From contig NZ_AEPB01000020.1 in NCBI RefSeq assembly GCF_000189395.1, positions 1 through 33,599 on the forward strand: a stretch of DNA of 33,599 bases, given 5' to 3'. A program made the position numbers and the translations under genes. The notes beneath the pieces are model-generated. The model made no database searches. It was not told the origin of the DNA and saw nothing but the letters and a program-made list of their open reading frames with translations. Source of the stretch: Planococcus donghaensis MPA1U2. GTDB lineage: Bacteria > Bacillota > Bacilli > Bacillales_A > Planococcaceae. Shown here one piece after another: positions 18,689-27,700 of the stretch (positions within the stretch are counted from its first letter, which is position 1; each line of letters begins with the position of its first letter).

Positions 18689-19426
18689 TTGAAAAAAGTG
18701 CTAGACTTTACCAAACTTAGATGGAGATATATTTTGGTTGCATTAATTGCGTTAATTATTGGAGGAAATATGGGTCCTTCTCAAGCTGAAGTAGATGCAG
18801 CTACCAATAGCAAAGAAAAGCAACAAGAACAAATCGATAAATTAAAATTAACTAATGAAGAATCGAAATTGAAAATTAAAGAGCTAGAAGATAAAGTAAA
18901 GCAAGCTGAACCATTTTTCTTGTTAGAAGAGGAAGAACGCAAAGAAAAAGAAGCAGAGCTAAAGAAGAAAGAGGAAGAAGCCAAGGCTAAAAAAGCGAAG
19001 GAAGAAGCAGCTGCTAAAGCGAAAGAGGAGGCTAAGGCTAAAGCTAAGGAAGAAGCTGAAGCTAAAGCAGAAGCTAAAAAGAAAGCAGAAGAAGAAGAAA
19101 AAGAAAGAATTGGATACGATACAGGAATCACATATGATCAATTGGCTAGAAATCCCGATGATTTTATTTTTGAAAAAGTAAAGTTCTACGGTAAGGTTAT
19201 TCAAGTAATGGAAGGCGATGGAATAACTCAAATCAGATTAGCTGTGAATGATAATTATGATACTGTTCTCTTTGCAGAATTTGATTCTGCAGTTGTAGAT
19301 TCCCGTATTTTAGAGGATGATAAAATTACTATAAGAGGTTTATCTTCAGGATTAATGACTTATGAATCTACGATGGGCGGATCTATATCAATCCCTGGCG
19401 TTTCTGTCGATCAGATTGAGCAATGA
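18689..19426 (+). CDS. Membrane-anchored coiled-coil protein with C-terminal OB-fold-like domain
   Basis: This is a 245-aa protein of unknown function. A basic N-terminus and one hydrophobic helix (about 14-28) are followed by a coiled coil (about 38-75). Then comes a very Lys/Glu/Ala-rich stretch (about 80-140) made of AKAKEEA-like repeats. A globular beta-rich domain (about 145-245) begins with YDQLARNPDDF, then VKFYGKVIQV and DKITIRGLSSGL. The C-terminal part resembles tRNA_anti-like OB folds seen in Firmicute envelope proteins (inference). The start is TTG 18689, after AGGGAG. The gene and its upstream region are more AT-rich than the core genes, so it may be acquired. Orientation is probably outward. 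Confidence 0.75.
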   Translation: MKKVLDFTKLRWRYILVALIALIIGGNMGPSQAEVDAATNSKEKQQEQIDKLKLTNEESKLKIKELEDKVKQAEPFFLLEEEERKEKEAELKKKEEEAKAKKAKEEAAAKAKEEAKAKAKEEAEAKAEAKKKAEEEEKERIGYDTGITYDQLARNPDDFIFEKVKFYGKVIQVMEGDGITQIRLAVNDNYDTVLFAEFDSAVVDSRILEDDKITIRGLSSGLMTYESTMGGSISIPGVSVDQIEQ

Positions 19427-19474
19427 TTTAATTCAAAAGTATTCGGCTTTGCGTAAAATATATTACCTAAAAAT

Positions 19475-19524
19475 AAAACCAGCTGCTTATGAGATCGAAT
19501 GATGTCATAGGCAACTGGTTTTTT
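19475..19524 (+). terminator. Terminator after the coiled-coil protein gene
   Basis: AAAACCAG, TGC and TTATGA pair with TCATAG, GCA and CTGGTTTT in a long imperfect stem, followed by T residues. Confidence 0.82.
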
Positions 19525-19620
19525 CGTAATTGGTTTTAAAACCTTTTTAACATTCCCAACGCATATCGGTATAGCAAACTCAAATAAACTTCTCGATAGG
19601 AACCAAAGTATTTTTACTAA

Positions 19621-19649
19621 TTGACTTTACATAAGGGAATCGTTATATT
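19621..19649 (+). promoter_or_regulatory. Sigma-A promoter of the MarR gene
   Basis: TTGACT (19621-19626), exactly 17 bp, then TATATT (19644-19649). Transcription would begin near 19656, downstream of the ATG at 19652. This rules that ATG out as the start and supports the TTG at 19682. Confidence 0.68.
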
Positions 19650-19681
19650 AAATGGCGAAACAGATGATAGGGGTGAACCGT

Positions 19682-20116
19682 TTGGCATCAGACGTGGAGT
19701 TGGAAAACTTAAATTTGATTGATTTATTGAGTGAACGACATATAGCGACACGAAAAATTACAGAGCAGGCTTGGGATAAAGAAAGTAGCATTCAAATCTC
19801 GAATTCCGAGTGGATTATAATGGCTCACATTTACAAACAACAACCCACAATTGCATCGGTCACCAAAAACTTAAATATTACTCGTCAAGCAACTCACAAG
19901 TTTATTAAAAACTTGGCTGCTAAAGGGTTAGTAGAAGTACAAAATGTGGAGAACAATAAAAAGGAAAAATGCATTCGATTAACAACTTTAGGTGGAATTT
20001 GCCATGAAAAGCACGAAGTATTAAAAGAACGGTTAGAAAGCCAAATCGCTAATAAAATTGGTACAGATCAATTGGAAGTCTTAAAGGATATTTTGAAAGC
20101 TGAATGGGAAATCTAG
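19682..20116 (+). CDS. MarR-family transcriptional regulator
   Basis: This is a winged-helix DNA-binding regulator of 144 aa. An N-terminal dimer helix (about 8-35) precedes the helix-turn-helix (about 55-82, PTIASVTKNLNITRQATHKF), the wing (about 83-103) and C-terminal dimerisation helices. The start is taken as TTG 19682, with AGGGGTG six bases upstream, because a strong promoter places the transcript start after the longer frame's ATG (19652). It is monocistronic, ending in a perfect terminator shared with the convergent carD-like gene. No transporter or enzyme is paired with it, so its target and ligand are unknown. Confidence 0.85.
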   Translation: MASDVELENLNLIDLLSERHIATRKITEQAWDKESSIQISNSEWIIMAHIYKQQPTIASVTKNLNITRQATHKFIKNLAAKGLVEVQNVENNKKEKCIRLTTLGGICHEKHEVLKERLESQIANKIGTDQLEVLKDILKAEWEI

Positions 20117-20125
20117 TTACGCATT

Positions 20126-20168
20126 AAAAAAATCCGCCTTCTCAACTAGTTGAGAAGGCGGATTTTTT
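20126..20168. terminator. Bidirectional terminator between marR and carD
   Basis: A perfect palindromic stem (core TCCGCCTTCTCAA with TTGAGAAGGCGGA, 4-nt loop) flanked by A6 and T6, suited to ending both convergent transcripts. Confidence 0.95.
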
Positions 20169-20177
20169 AGTGGGAGA

Positions 20178-20687
20178 TTAATTAATGGCCTGTGGTTGTT
20201 CATCCGTGATCAAGTCATTAATCATTTTATTGATTTCTTCAAAACTCGTGTTTAGTGCATGGGCAAGTTCTTTAAAAAGAATAATTTGTGTATTGTTTAA
20301 AAGGTTATAGTCATGTTCATATAAAGACTCTTTTTGAATTTGAGTATCAAACTTCTTGCGCAATAATCCGTTAATAACACCTGCAATTTGCATACGGTCA
20401 CCTGACTGGATTTTCTTTGGCTGCGCTTTTAGATTTTGTGGAACCTCAGATTCTGTTTCAGGTTGCTTAAAGACTTCAATAATTGCGAGCGCTTCTTCTC
20501 GTTGAAGAAGCTTTAACATAACAACCTTGTCGTTATCAACTGGAGTGCTAATCGTCACTAAAGTATTTTCTAAAGGCTGTAATTGATAGTACTTCTTTGT
20601 GACCTCTGAAACCGTCATGTCGTATATATCGTTAATTTTACACAGGCCGTGGGTGGAATAAATGATATGATCTCCAATAGCGAACAT
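20178..20687 (-). CDS. CarD/CdnL-family RNA-polymerase-binding regulator
   Basis: CarD-like proteins bind the RNA polymerase beta subunit through an N-terminal Tudor-like (RID) domain and stabilise open promoter complexes. This one is 169 aa. The RID domain, about 1-60, contains GDHIIYSTHGLCKI and YYQLQPLENTLVTISTPV. A linker rich in Pro, Gln and Lys follows (about 75-95), then a helical C-terminal domain. The ATG at 20687 follows AGGAGG. It has its own consensus promoter. It has the ordinary family length, and the conserved Pro-Val-Asp loop is present. It may tune rRNA or stress promoters as in other bacteria. Confidence 0.87.
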   Translation of the reverse strand: MFAIGDHIIYSTHGLCKINDIYDMTVSEVTKKYYQLQPLENTLVTISTPVDNDKVVMLKLLQREEALAIIEVFKQPETESEVPQNLKAQPKKIQSGDRMQIAGVINGLLRKKFDTQIQKESLYEHDYNLLNNTQIILFKELAHALNTSFEEINKMINDLITDEQPQAIN

Positions 20688-20722
20688 CTTTGTTCCTCCT
20701 CAAATGTAACTCATCTATAAAC

Positions 20723-20751
20723 ACTATAACATACTTGGTAAGAATTGTAAA
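20723..20751 (-). promoter_or_regulatory. Sigma-A promoter of carD-like gene
   Basis: On the minus strand, TTTACA (20746-20751), 17 bp, then TATAGT (20723-20728), giving a leader of about 30 nt before the ATG. Confidence 0.65.
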
Positions 20752-20879
20752 CTTGGTTGACGATTTTCAGAGTATGAAAAGATTCTAAAATATATTTTAA
20801 ACACTAAGTTTAGAAATCGGTAATAAAGGGAATAGAAGTTATTATTAGTTTTGCGTTGCCAAAACGGGGGTAGAATGAG

Positions 20880-21092
20880 ATGAAAAGCATCCAAGAAGCA
20901 AAACAGTTGATTAACACGGAGAAGCTCAAGCATTACAATGAAAGATTGGCAGATATAGAACGCGATTTGGATTTTTTCTATGAGGAATCGGTAGATGATG
21001 AAGAGTCATTAAAGATTATTCAAGACTTAAAGAACAACGTTGAACGTTTAAAACAAATAAAGAATAGAGAAAAACAAGAGACGGTCACTTAA
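20880..21092 (+). CDS. Small charged helical protein, function unknown
   Basis: This is a 70-aa protein, almost wholly predicted helix, with heptad-like leucines (KHYNERLADIERDLDFF, LKIIQDLKNNVERLKQI). It looks like a short coiled coil without membrane segment or known motif. The ribosome site is poor (GGGGGTAG some 9 bases upstream). It has its own terminator that overlaps its stop codon, which favours a real gene. It sits beside carD on the opposite strand. Confidence 0.6.
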   Translation: MKSIQEAKQLINTEKLKHYNERLADIERDLDFFYEESVDDEESLKIIQDLKNNVERLKQIKNREKQETVT

Positions 21093-21106
21093 GACTGTCT
21101 CTTTTG
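21077..21106 (+). terminator. Terminator of the small helical protein gene
   Basis: AAGAGACGGTC pairs with GACTGTCTCTT (one G-T pair) around a 6-nt loop containing the stop codon, followed by TTTT. Confidence 0.8.
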
Positions 21107-21198
21107 CTGTCTTTAAGAGAGACTGAAGGTCGAGAGAATATATGCTATTATTAAAACAGGATTCGATATAGATAATGAAAGCAACAGGAGGAAATTAG

Positions 21199-21720
21199 AT
21201 GGACAATAATGATTTATTGATCAGACTACGCTATGCGTTGGATATAAAAAATAAAGATATGGTCGAAATTTTTAAACTAGGTGGTATCGATTTAAGTAAG
21301 GACGAAGTGTTAAAAGTTTTGACGAAAACTCCCGAAAGTGATGAAGAAGATGATGACAGCATCTGGGTCGATCACGAAGATCATGAGGATTATATTAAGG
21401 CCGAAGATTCTCTTTTTGAATCCTTTTTAAATGGTTTCATTATTTTTAAAAGAGGTCGTCAAGAACCCAAACCTGGACAATCAGATGTTCCTTCGTTGAC
21501 TAATGAGCGCTCTAACAACTTACTATTGAAGAAAGTGAAAATCGCATTGCAGCTAAACAGTGAAGATATGTTAGCGATTTGGGATTTAGCAGGAGTGACC
21601 GTTACAAAAGGGGAACTAGGTGCTTTACTTCGAAAAGTCGGTCACAAAAATTACAAAGAATGCGGCGATCGCTACGCGCGGAATTTCCTTAAAGGGTTAG
21701 CGATTAAGTATAGAAAATAA
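21199..21720 (+). CDS. DUF1456 (YehS-like) family protein
   Basis: This is a 173-aa protein made of two similar halves. Residues 1-45 (NDLLIRLRYALDIKNKDM-EIFKLGGI) and about 107-150 (NNLLLKKVKIALQLNSEDM) repeat the pattern of a helical unit followed by a lysine/aspartate turn and LxxLL-type end. This internal duplication is the hallmark of DUF1456, known as YehS in E. coli. The linker is rich in Asp/Glu. AGGAGG lies upstream of the ATG. The biochemical role of the family is not known to me. Monocistronic. Confidence 0.82.
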   Translation: MDNNDLLIRLRYALDIKNKDMVEIFKLGGIDLSKDEVLKVLTKTPESDEEDDDSIWVDHEDHEDYIKAEDSLFESFLNGFIIFKRGRQEPKPGQSDVPSLTNERSNNLLLKKVKIALQLNSEDMLAIWDLAGVTVTKGELGALLRKVGHKNYKECGDRYARNFLKGLAIKYRK

Positions 21721-21727
21721 CTTGGAC

Positions 21728-21777
21728 ATCTCCATTTGCGATTCACATCGCTTAATGGAGATATTTTTATATTGGAA
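21728..21777 (+). terminator. Terminator of the DUF1456 gene
   Basis: ATCTCCATT and GCGAT pair with ATCGC and AATGGAGAT across small internal mismatches, then ATTTTTAT. Confidence 0.8.
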
Positions 21778-21876
21778 AAAAAGACTTTTTTATGAATAAA
21801 AAGAACTATCGCTTTTGTGTAAATATGATTATGATAGAGAGAAGAGATCATAAATGGATACGAAGGGGATAGCGAG

Positions 21877-22494
21877 ATGAATTGGTTGCCGAGGAGAAAA
21901 AATAAGGTAACAGCTTTTTGGGAATGGTTTGTAGTAAACGAGCAAGCATACCTAGAATTAGAAGGTACGGGTGCTGTTAAACTGTTTAACCAATTAGAAA
22001 AGAAGTTGCAGAAAGTAAATAAACACTTAGCTTTTGAAATGGGTGATATTCAACAAGACGGCAAACGGGAATTTATCATTAGTGCAGATGGCATGGTTGA
22101 AGCATTTGATGATGTAATTGAATTGGTTGAAAACGCTCCTAAACTTAGTGCTTTTGACATTACTGCTTTTCGCCAGCAACAAGCTGAAGAAGTGACAGTT
22201 GAATATGGCGATATCGAATTGGGTTGGGATGATCTTTTTTGTACATATGAAAAAGAAGAGACTAATGGTGAACTTAATTTGATTCTTTATATTAAAGGCT
22301 TTAACGAAGAAAATGAAGACGAATTTGTTTCGGCTTCTTTTATTCTGTTAGATACAATAATCGGAGAATACAATGTAGGCATGCACATTGGGGAAATCGA
22401 ATTTACCAATTATGCCGGACAACCTAATGTTCGCCCAGTAAAAGAGTTGCAAAGCTTGTTTATAACTGATGATTTACCACAAAGTGGAACATGA
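21877..22494 (+). CDS. Conserved hypothetical acidic protein
   Basis: This 205-aa soluble acidic protein was not recognised. It begins with a basic tract (PRRKNK) followed by FWEWFVVNEQAYL, then an amphipathic helix (LFNQLEKKLQKVNKHL) and FIISADGMVEAFDDVIELVENAP. The FW-WF-NE and ISADG blocks look like a conserved family core. The C-terminal half is beta-rich (ELNLILYIKGF, DEFVSASFILLDTIIGEY). There is no signal peptide or membrane helix. GGGGATAG precedes the ATG. It is a single-gene unit directly upstream of the S-box operon, with a terminator between them. Confidence 0.7.
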   Translation: MNWLPRRKNKVTAFWEWFVVNEQAYLELEGTGAVKLFNQLEKKLQKVNKHLAFEMGDIQQDGKREFIISADGMVEAFDDVIELVENAPKLSAFDITAFRQQQAEEVTVEYGDIELGWDDLFCTYEKEETNGELNLILYIKGFNEENEDEFVSASFILLDTIIGEYNVGMHIGEIEFTNYAGQPNVRPVKELQSLFITDDLPQSGT

Positions 22495-22501
22495 AAAAAT
22501 A

Positions 22502-22543
22502 AGAGCCTTATCCGAAATTTTATTTGGATAGGGCTCTATTTCT
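22502..22543 (+). terminator. Terminator before the S-box operon
   Basis: AGAGCCTTATCC pairs with GGATAGGGCTCT (12 bp, one G-T pair). The T tract is short (TATTTC), so efficiency may be modest. Confidence 0.72.
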
Positions 22544-22614
22544 GAAAAAAGTGCCTTATAAAAGAGGTTTTTTTATTATTTCACAGAAAGTTCATTGTTT
22601 TTAGATAGATTATC

Positions 22615-22643
22615 TTGACCTAACCTCTAGATGCATGTACTAT
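22615..22643 (+). promoter_or_regulatory. Sigma-A promoter of yitJ-metH
   Basis: TTGACC (22615-22620), exactly 17 bp, then TACTAT (22638-22643). The predicted start near 22650 lies just before the SAM riboswitch. Confidence 0.75.
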
Positions 22644-22674
22644 ACTAAGAATACTTATAACTGAATAGTGAATT

Positions 22675-22778
22675 CTTATCAAGAGAAGTTGAGGGACTGG
22701 CCCTACGACACTTCAGCAACCAGCCGCAAGGTAAGGTGCTAAATCCAGCAGGCAAAAAATGCCTGACAGATGAAAAGG
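22675..22778 (+). ncRNA. SAM-I riboswitch (S-box)
   Basis: The conserved S-box core is clear: CTTATCAAGAGAAG, then GAGGGACTGGCCCTACGA, CAGCAACCAGC, AAGGTGCTAAATCCAGC and GCCTGACAGATGAAAAGG. It binds S-adenosylmethionine. When SAM is high the aptamer forms and frees the downstream terminator; when SAM is low, the P1-strand region GATGAAAAGG can pair with CTTTTTCAT to form an antiterminator. It therefore switches the methionine-cycle operon behind it. Confidence 0.97.
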
Positions 22779-22794
22779 ACGAGTTTGATATCGT

Positions 22795-22825
22795 AAAGCC
22801 TTCTTTTTCATGAAGGCTTTTTTTG
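22795..22825 (+). terminator. Riboswitch-controlled terminator of yitJ-metH
   Basis: A perfect 9-bp stem, AAAGCCTTC with GAAGGCTTT, with an 8-nt loop and T run. Its 5' strand and loop overlap the antiterminator partner, forming the expression platform of the S-box. Confidence 0.95.
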
Positions 22826-22847
22826 TTTATATAAAGGGGGTTAATAG

Positions 22848-24707
22848 ATGGGTTTATTAGATGAATTAAAGACAAGAATTTTGACAGCAGATGGTGCCAT
22901 GGGAACCTTGCTTTACTCATACGGCATCGAGTATTGTAACGAAGAGTTGAATTTACAACGCCCCGAAATCGTTGAGAAAATCCATCTCGATTATATCAAA
23001 GCAGGGGCCGATATTATCCAAACCAATACGTACGGGGCGAATGCTCTGAAACTAGCTCGCTACGGTTTAGAATCGCAAGTCGCAGAGATCAACAAAGCTG
23101 CTATTGATATCGCCAACCGAGCAGCAGCACCAGGAGGACAATTTGTTTTTGGAACGATTGGCGGCATTCGGGGTATCCGCAAAAGCGATGCTAGTTTGCA
23201 AGAAATCATTGCGATGGTTGACCAGCAAGCTACTCATTTACTAGAAGGAAATCCGGACGGGTTATTGTTAGAAACTTATTATGATTTTGAAGAGCTCGCA
23301 GCGACCGTTAAACATTTAAAGAGCATTACTAATACACCGCTAATCGCCCAAGTGTCCATGCATGACCCAGGAATTTTGCAAAATGGTATGTCGTTAAACG
23401 ATGCGTTGCATCAATTAGAAACGCTTGGGGCAGATATTGTTGGAGTCAATTGCCGCTTAGGCCCTCACCATACTATTCAAGCATTTGAAGAAGTGACGTT
23501 GCCTGAAAAAGCTTTTCTATCAGCTTATCCAAATGCCAGCTTGCTGGACGTGGAAGACGGGCGAATTGTTTATGAATCAGAGGCCGATTATTTTGGACGT
23601 GCAGCTTTACTGCTGAGAGAAGAAGGTGTTCGTTTGATTGGTGGCTGTTGTGGAACGACGCCAAAACATATCGAAGCCGTGAAAAAACATCTAGGTCAGC
23701 TTGCGCCGATTGTTCGCAAAGAAGTAACTGAAAGAAAACCAATCGTTATTCGAGAAGCCGAAGCGTTAGAAGTAAAGCCGCTTCACGAAAAAGCAAAAAC
23801 GGAACGAACCATTATTGTAGAACTTGATACACCCCGTCATTTAGACGTTACGAAATTCTTAGAAGGCTCGGTTGCGTTAAAAGCAGCTGGAGTAGATGCT
23901 GTGACGATGGCCGACAATTCACTGGCTTCACCACGCATTAGCAATATGGCGATGGGGTCGATTTTAAAACATACAGAAGACATTCGTGCACTTGCTCACA
24001 TTACATGCCGCGACCGCAATTTAATTGGTTTGCAATCGCATTTGATGGGCCTTGACGCACTTGGCATACACGATATACTCGCAGTCACAGGTGATCCGAC
24101 TAAAGTGGGTGATTTCCCAGGAGCGACAAGCGTTTATGATGTGTCAAGTATGGAATTGATTCAATTAATCAAGAAGTTGAACGAAGGCATTTCATTTTCT
24201 GGGAAATCGTTACGGAAAAAAGCCAACTTCTCGGTTGCTGCCGCATTCAACCCGAATGTCCGTGTGCTTGACCGAGCAGTAGCAAGACTCGAAAAGAAAA
24301 TTGAAAGTGGCGCGGATTATTTTATTTCGCAACCTGTTTATACGAAAGAAAAAATTACAGAAATTTACGAAGCGACCAAACATTTAGAAACGCCAATTTT
24401 CATTGGGGTTATGCCGTTGACCAGTATTCGCAGCGCAGAATTCCTGCACAATGAAGTACCGGGCATAAAGCTGTCAGATGATGCGTTAGCACGCATGCGT
24501 GCGTGTGGCGATGACAAAGACCGAGCAACTGAAGAAGGCATTCAAATTGCAAAAGAATTAATTGATACCGCAGCCGAATTATTCCATGGAATTTACTTGA
24601 TCACGCCATTTGTGCGTTACGATATGACCGTAGAACTGATTCACTATATTCGTCAACTAGATCAACAGAAAGAGAGCGATCGCAACCATGTCCAAGCATC
24701 TTATTGA
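22848..24707 (+). CDS. yitJ: Bifunctional homocysteine S-methyltransferase / methylenetetrahydrofolate reductase
   Basis: A fusion of a zinc-dependent homocysteine methyltransferase domain (about 1-285) and a MetF-type flavin reductase (about 330-605), 619 aa, as in B. subtilis YitJ. The zinc ligands Cys202 (NCRLGP) and Cys267/Cys268 (GGCCGTT) are intact. The linker (285-325) is charged. The reductase half shows ITCRDRN, DILAVTGDP and YFISQPVYT, all typical of MetF. AAAGGGGG lies before the ATG. It is the first gene of the SAM-regulated operon and overlaps metH by 20 bp. Its reductase would make 5-methyl-THF, the methyl donor for MetH, while the first domain may use S-methylmethionine or methyl-folate. 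Confidence 0.94.
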   Translation: MGLLDELKTRILTADGAMGTLLYSYGIEYCNEELNLQRPEIVEKIHLDYIKAGADIIQTNTYGANALKLARYGLESQVAEINKAAIDIANRAAAPGGQFVFGTIGGIRGIRKSDASLQEIIAMVDQQATHLLEGNPDGLLLETYYDFEELAATVKHLKSITNTPLIAQVSMHDPGILQNGMSLNDALHQLETLGADIVGVNCRLGPHHTIQAFEEVTLPEKAFLSAYPNASLLDVEDGRIVYESEADYFGRAALLLREEGVRLIGGCCGTTPKHIEAVKKHLGQLAPIVRKEVTERKPIVIREAEALEVKPLHEKAKTERTIIVELDTPRHLDVTKFLEGSVALKAAGVDAVTMADNSLASPRISNMAMGSILKHTEDIRALAHITCRDRNLIGLQSHLMGLDALGIHDILAVTGDPTKVGDFPGATSVYDVSSMELIQLIKKLNEGISFSGKSLRKKANFSVAAAFNPNVRVLDRAVARLEKKIESGADYFISQPVYTKEKITEIYEATKHLETPIFIGVMPLTSIRSAEFLHNEVPGIKLSDDALARMRACGDDKDRATEEGIQIAKELIDTAAELFHGIYLITPFVRYDMTVELIHYIRQLDQQKESDRNHVQASY

Positions 24708-27700
24708 ACAACAACTCGAAAAAAGAATATTGATCATCGACGGAGCCATGGGAACGATGATTCAAAACGAAGATTTGTCTCCTGAAGATTTTGGCGGAGA
24801 GGAATTTGATGGGTGCAACGAATACTTGAACATTGTGCGTCCCGATGTTATCAAAAATGTTCATACCGCATATCTTGAAGCAGGAGCCGATATTCTTTGT
24901 ACCAATACGTTTGGTGGAACGCCAATCGTCTTGGACGAATACGGAATTGGCGACCAAGCGGCGGATATTAATAGACGCGCAGTTGAAATTGCGAAAAAAG
25001 CGGCTGCTGAATTTTCCACCCCGGAATGGCCTCGTTTTGTGGCAGGTGCCATTGGACCGACAACGAAAACCTTGTCTGTAACAGGAGGGGCTACATTTGA
25101 TGAAATGCTGGAAAACTTTTATGTGCAAGCAAAAGCATTAATTGAAGGCGGCGCCGATCTGATTTTATTGGAAACCAGTCAAGATATGTTAAATGTTAAA
25201 GCCGCAACGATTGGCATTAACCAAGCGTTTGAAGAAACGGGCCTCGAATTGCCGATTATGGTGTCAGGCACCATCGAGCCGATGGGAACGACATTAGCGG
25301 GTCAAAGCATTGAAGCATTTTATATTTCGATTGAACACGTCAAACCCCTGTCAGTCGGGTTGAACTGTGCAACAGGTCCAGAATTTATGACTGATCATAT
25401 TCGGTCATTGTCCGAGCTGTCGGATGGTTATGTGAGCTGTTATCCGAATGCCGGCTTACCCGATGAAGACGGTCATTACCATGAAACGCCTGAATCGCTT
25501 GCGAAAAAATTGCGTGGTTTTGCGGACAAAGGCTGGTTGAACGTCGTGGGCGGTTGTTGTGGGACAACCCCTGCACATATTAAAGCAGTTCGAGAAGCAA
25601 TGGACGGGTTGCCACCGAGAAAACCAGATCCGATCGAGCATGGTCATGTCGTATCTGGAATCGAGCCGTTGCAATATGATGAAACGATGCGCCCTTTGTT
25701 TATTGGAGAGCGAACCAACGTAATCGGTTCTCGTAAATTCAAACGATTAATTATTGATGGACAGTTTGAAGAAGCCGCTGAAATCGCTCGTGCGCAAGTG
25801 AAAAATGGGGCACATGTCATTGATATTTGTTTAGCGAATCCTGACCGTGATGAAGTCGAAGACATGACTCATTTTATGAAAGAAGTCGTCAAAAAAGTAA
25901 AAGTGCCGCTCGTAATTGATTCCACAGACGAAGAAGTCATTGAAGTAGCATTGAAATTTTCGCAAGGGAAAGCCATTATCAATTCCATCAACTTAGAAGA
26001 CGGAGAAGAGCGTTTTGAGGCCGTCATGCCGCTTGTGAAAAAATACGGAGCAGCTGTTGTAGTGGGGACGATTGATGAAGTAGGGATGGCTGTTACACGC
26101 GAGCGTAAACTCGAAATCGCGGAACGCTCTTACGATTTACTAGTTAATAAATGGGGACTAGCGCCAGAGGATATCATTTTTGATCCACTTGTTTTCCCAG
26201 TCGGAACAGGAGATCAACAATACATTGGTTCTGCGGTAGAAACCATCGAAGGCATTCGTCTCATTAAAGAAAAGCTGCCGCGTACGTTAACAATTTTAGG
26301 TGTTAGTAACGTGTCATTCGGCTTGCCGCCGGTTGGTCGTGAAGTGTTGAACGCGGTGTATTTGTACCATTGCACACAAGCTGGCTTGGATTATGCCATC
26401 GTTAATACAGAAAAACTAGAACGTTATGCATCGATTCCGAAACAAGAAATTGATATGGCCAATGAACTGCTGTTTACCACTACAGACGATACTTTAGCTG
26501 ACTTTACAGCTTTTTACCGTGATAAGAAAAAGGAAAAAACCGAAGACGATATCCCAAAAACGGTACCGGACCGGTTAGCTTACTACATTATAGAAGGAAC
26601 AAAAGAAGGCTTGATTCCCGATTTGGAAAAAGCGTTGGATATGTACGATGAACCGCTTGATGTCATCAACGGACCTTTGATGAAAGGGATGGCCGAAGTA
26701 GGTCGTTTGTTTAATGACAATCAATTAATTGTGGCCGAAGTGCTGCAAAGTGCAGGCGTTATGAAAGCAGCAGTTTCATTCCTTGAGCAGTTTATGGAGA
26801 AAAAAGAAGACGATTCCGGAAAAGGGAAAATCGTTTTGGCGACTGTAAAAGGTGACGTGCATGACATCGGCAAAAACTTAGTAGAAATCATTTTGAGCAA
26901 TAATGGCTTTAAAGTTATTGACGTCGGCATTAAAGTAACACCGGCTACGTTAATCGAAGTGATTCGAAAAGAAAAGCCGGACATGATTGGTTTGTCAGGT
27001 CTACTCGTTAAATCAGCAAAACAAATGGTCATTACCGCGCAAGATTTTAAAGAAGCGGGTATTGATGTACCCATTTTAGTAGGCGGTGCGGCGTTATCAA
27101 GACGCTTTACGGAAACGAAAATTTCAGCGGAATACGACGGTCCGGTAATTTACGCAAAAGACGCGATGCAAGGACTCGACTTGGCGAACCGTTTACAAAG
27201 TGGCGCAGGAAAAGCAGAGTTGTTGTTGGAGTTAGACGCGCAGCAAGAAAAACGCCAAGCATCTGAAGCGGTCCGCGCAGCAAAACCGGCTGTGGCGGTG
27301 GCTGAAAAACCAGTGAAAACCGTGCGTGAAGATGTCACGGTTTACGTACCAAACGATTTGCGTCGACACGTACTAAAAGATTATTCTGTGGCTCATTTGT
27401 ATCCATATGTTAATATGCGCACATTGATTGGTCATCACCTTGGGTTAAAAGGCTTTAGCGAGAAAACTTTAGCAAAAGGCGATCCGCGTGCTGTTCAGCT
27501 TCATGAACTGGCAACTGAGTTTTTAGGTTCTGGTGTATTGAAGCCGTCCGGGATGTATCAATTTTTCCCAGCTCAAAGTGATGGAGACGATGTCATCGTT
27601 TACGATCCGAAAGACGGCAAAACGGAAATCGAGCGCTTTACTTTCCCACGTCAATCGGCTCCTCCGTTCTTATGTTTGTCCGATTACTTAAAATCCGTCG

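Noticed and set aside
18781-19231. Minus-strand frames opposite the coiled-coil protein
   Set aside because: They consist of Ser/Phe/Leu runs that mirror the Lys/Glu/Ala repeat and are not credible proteins.
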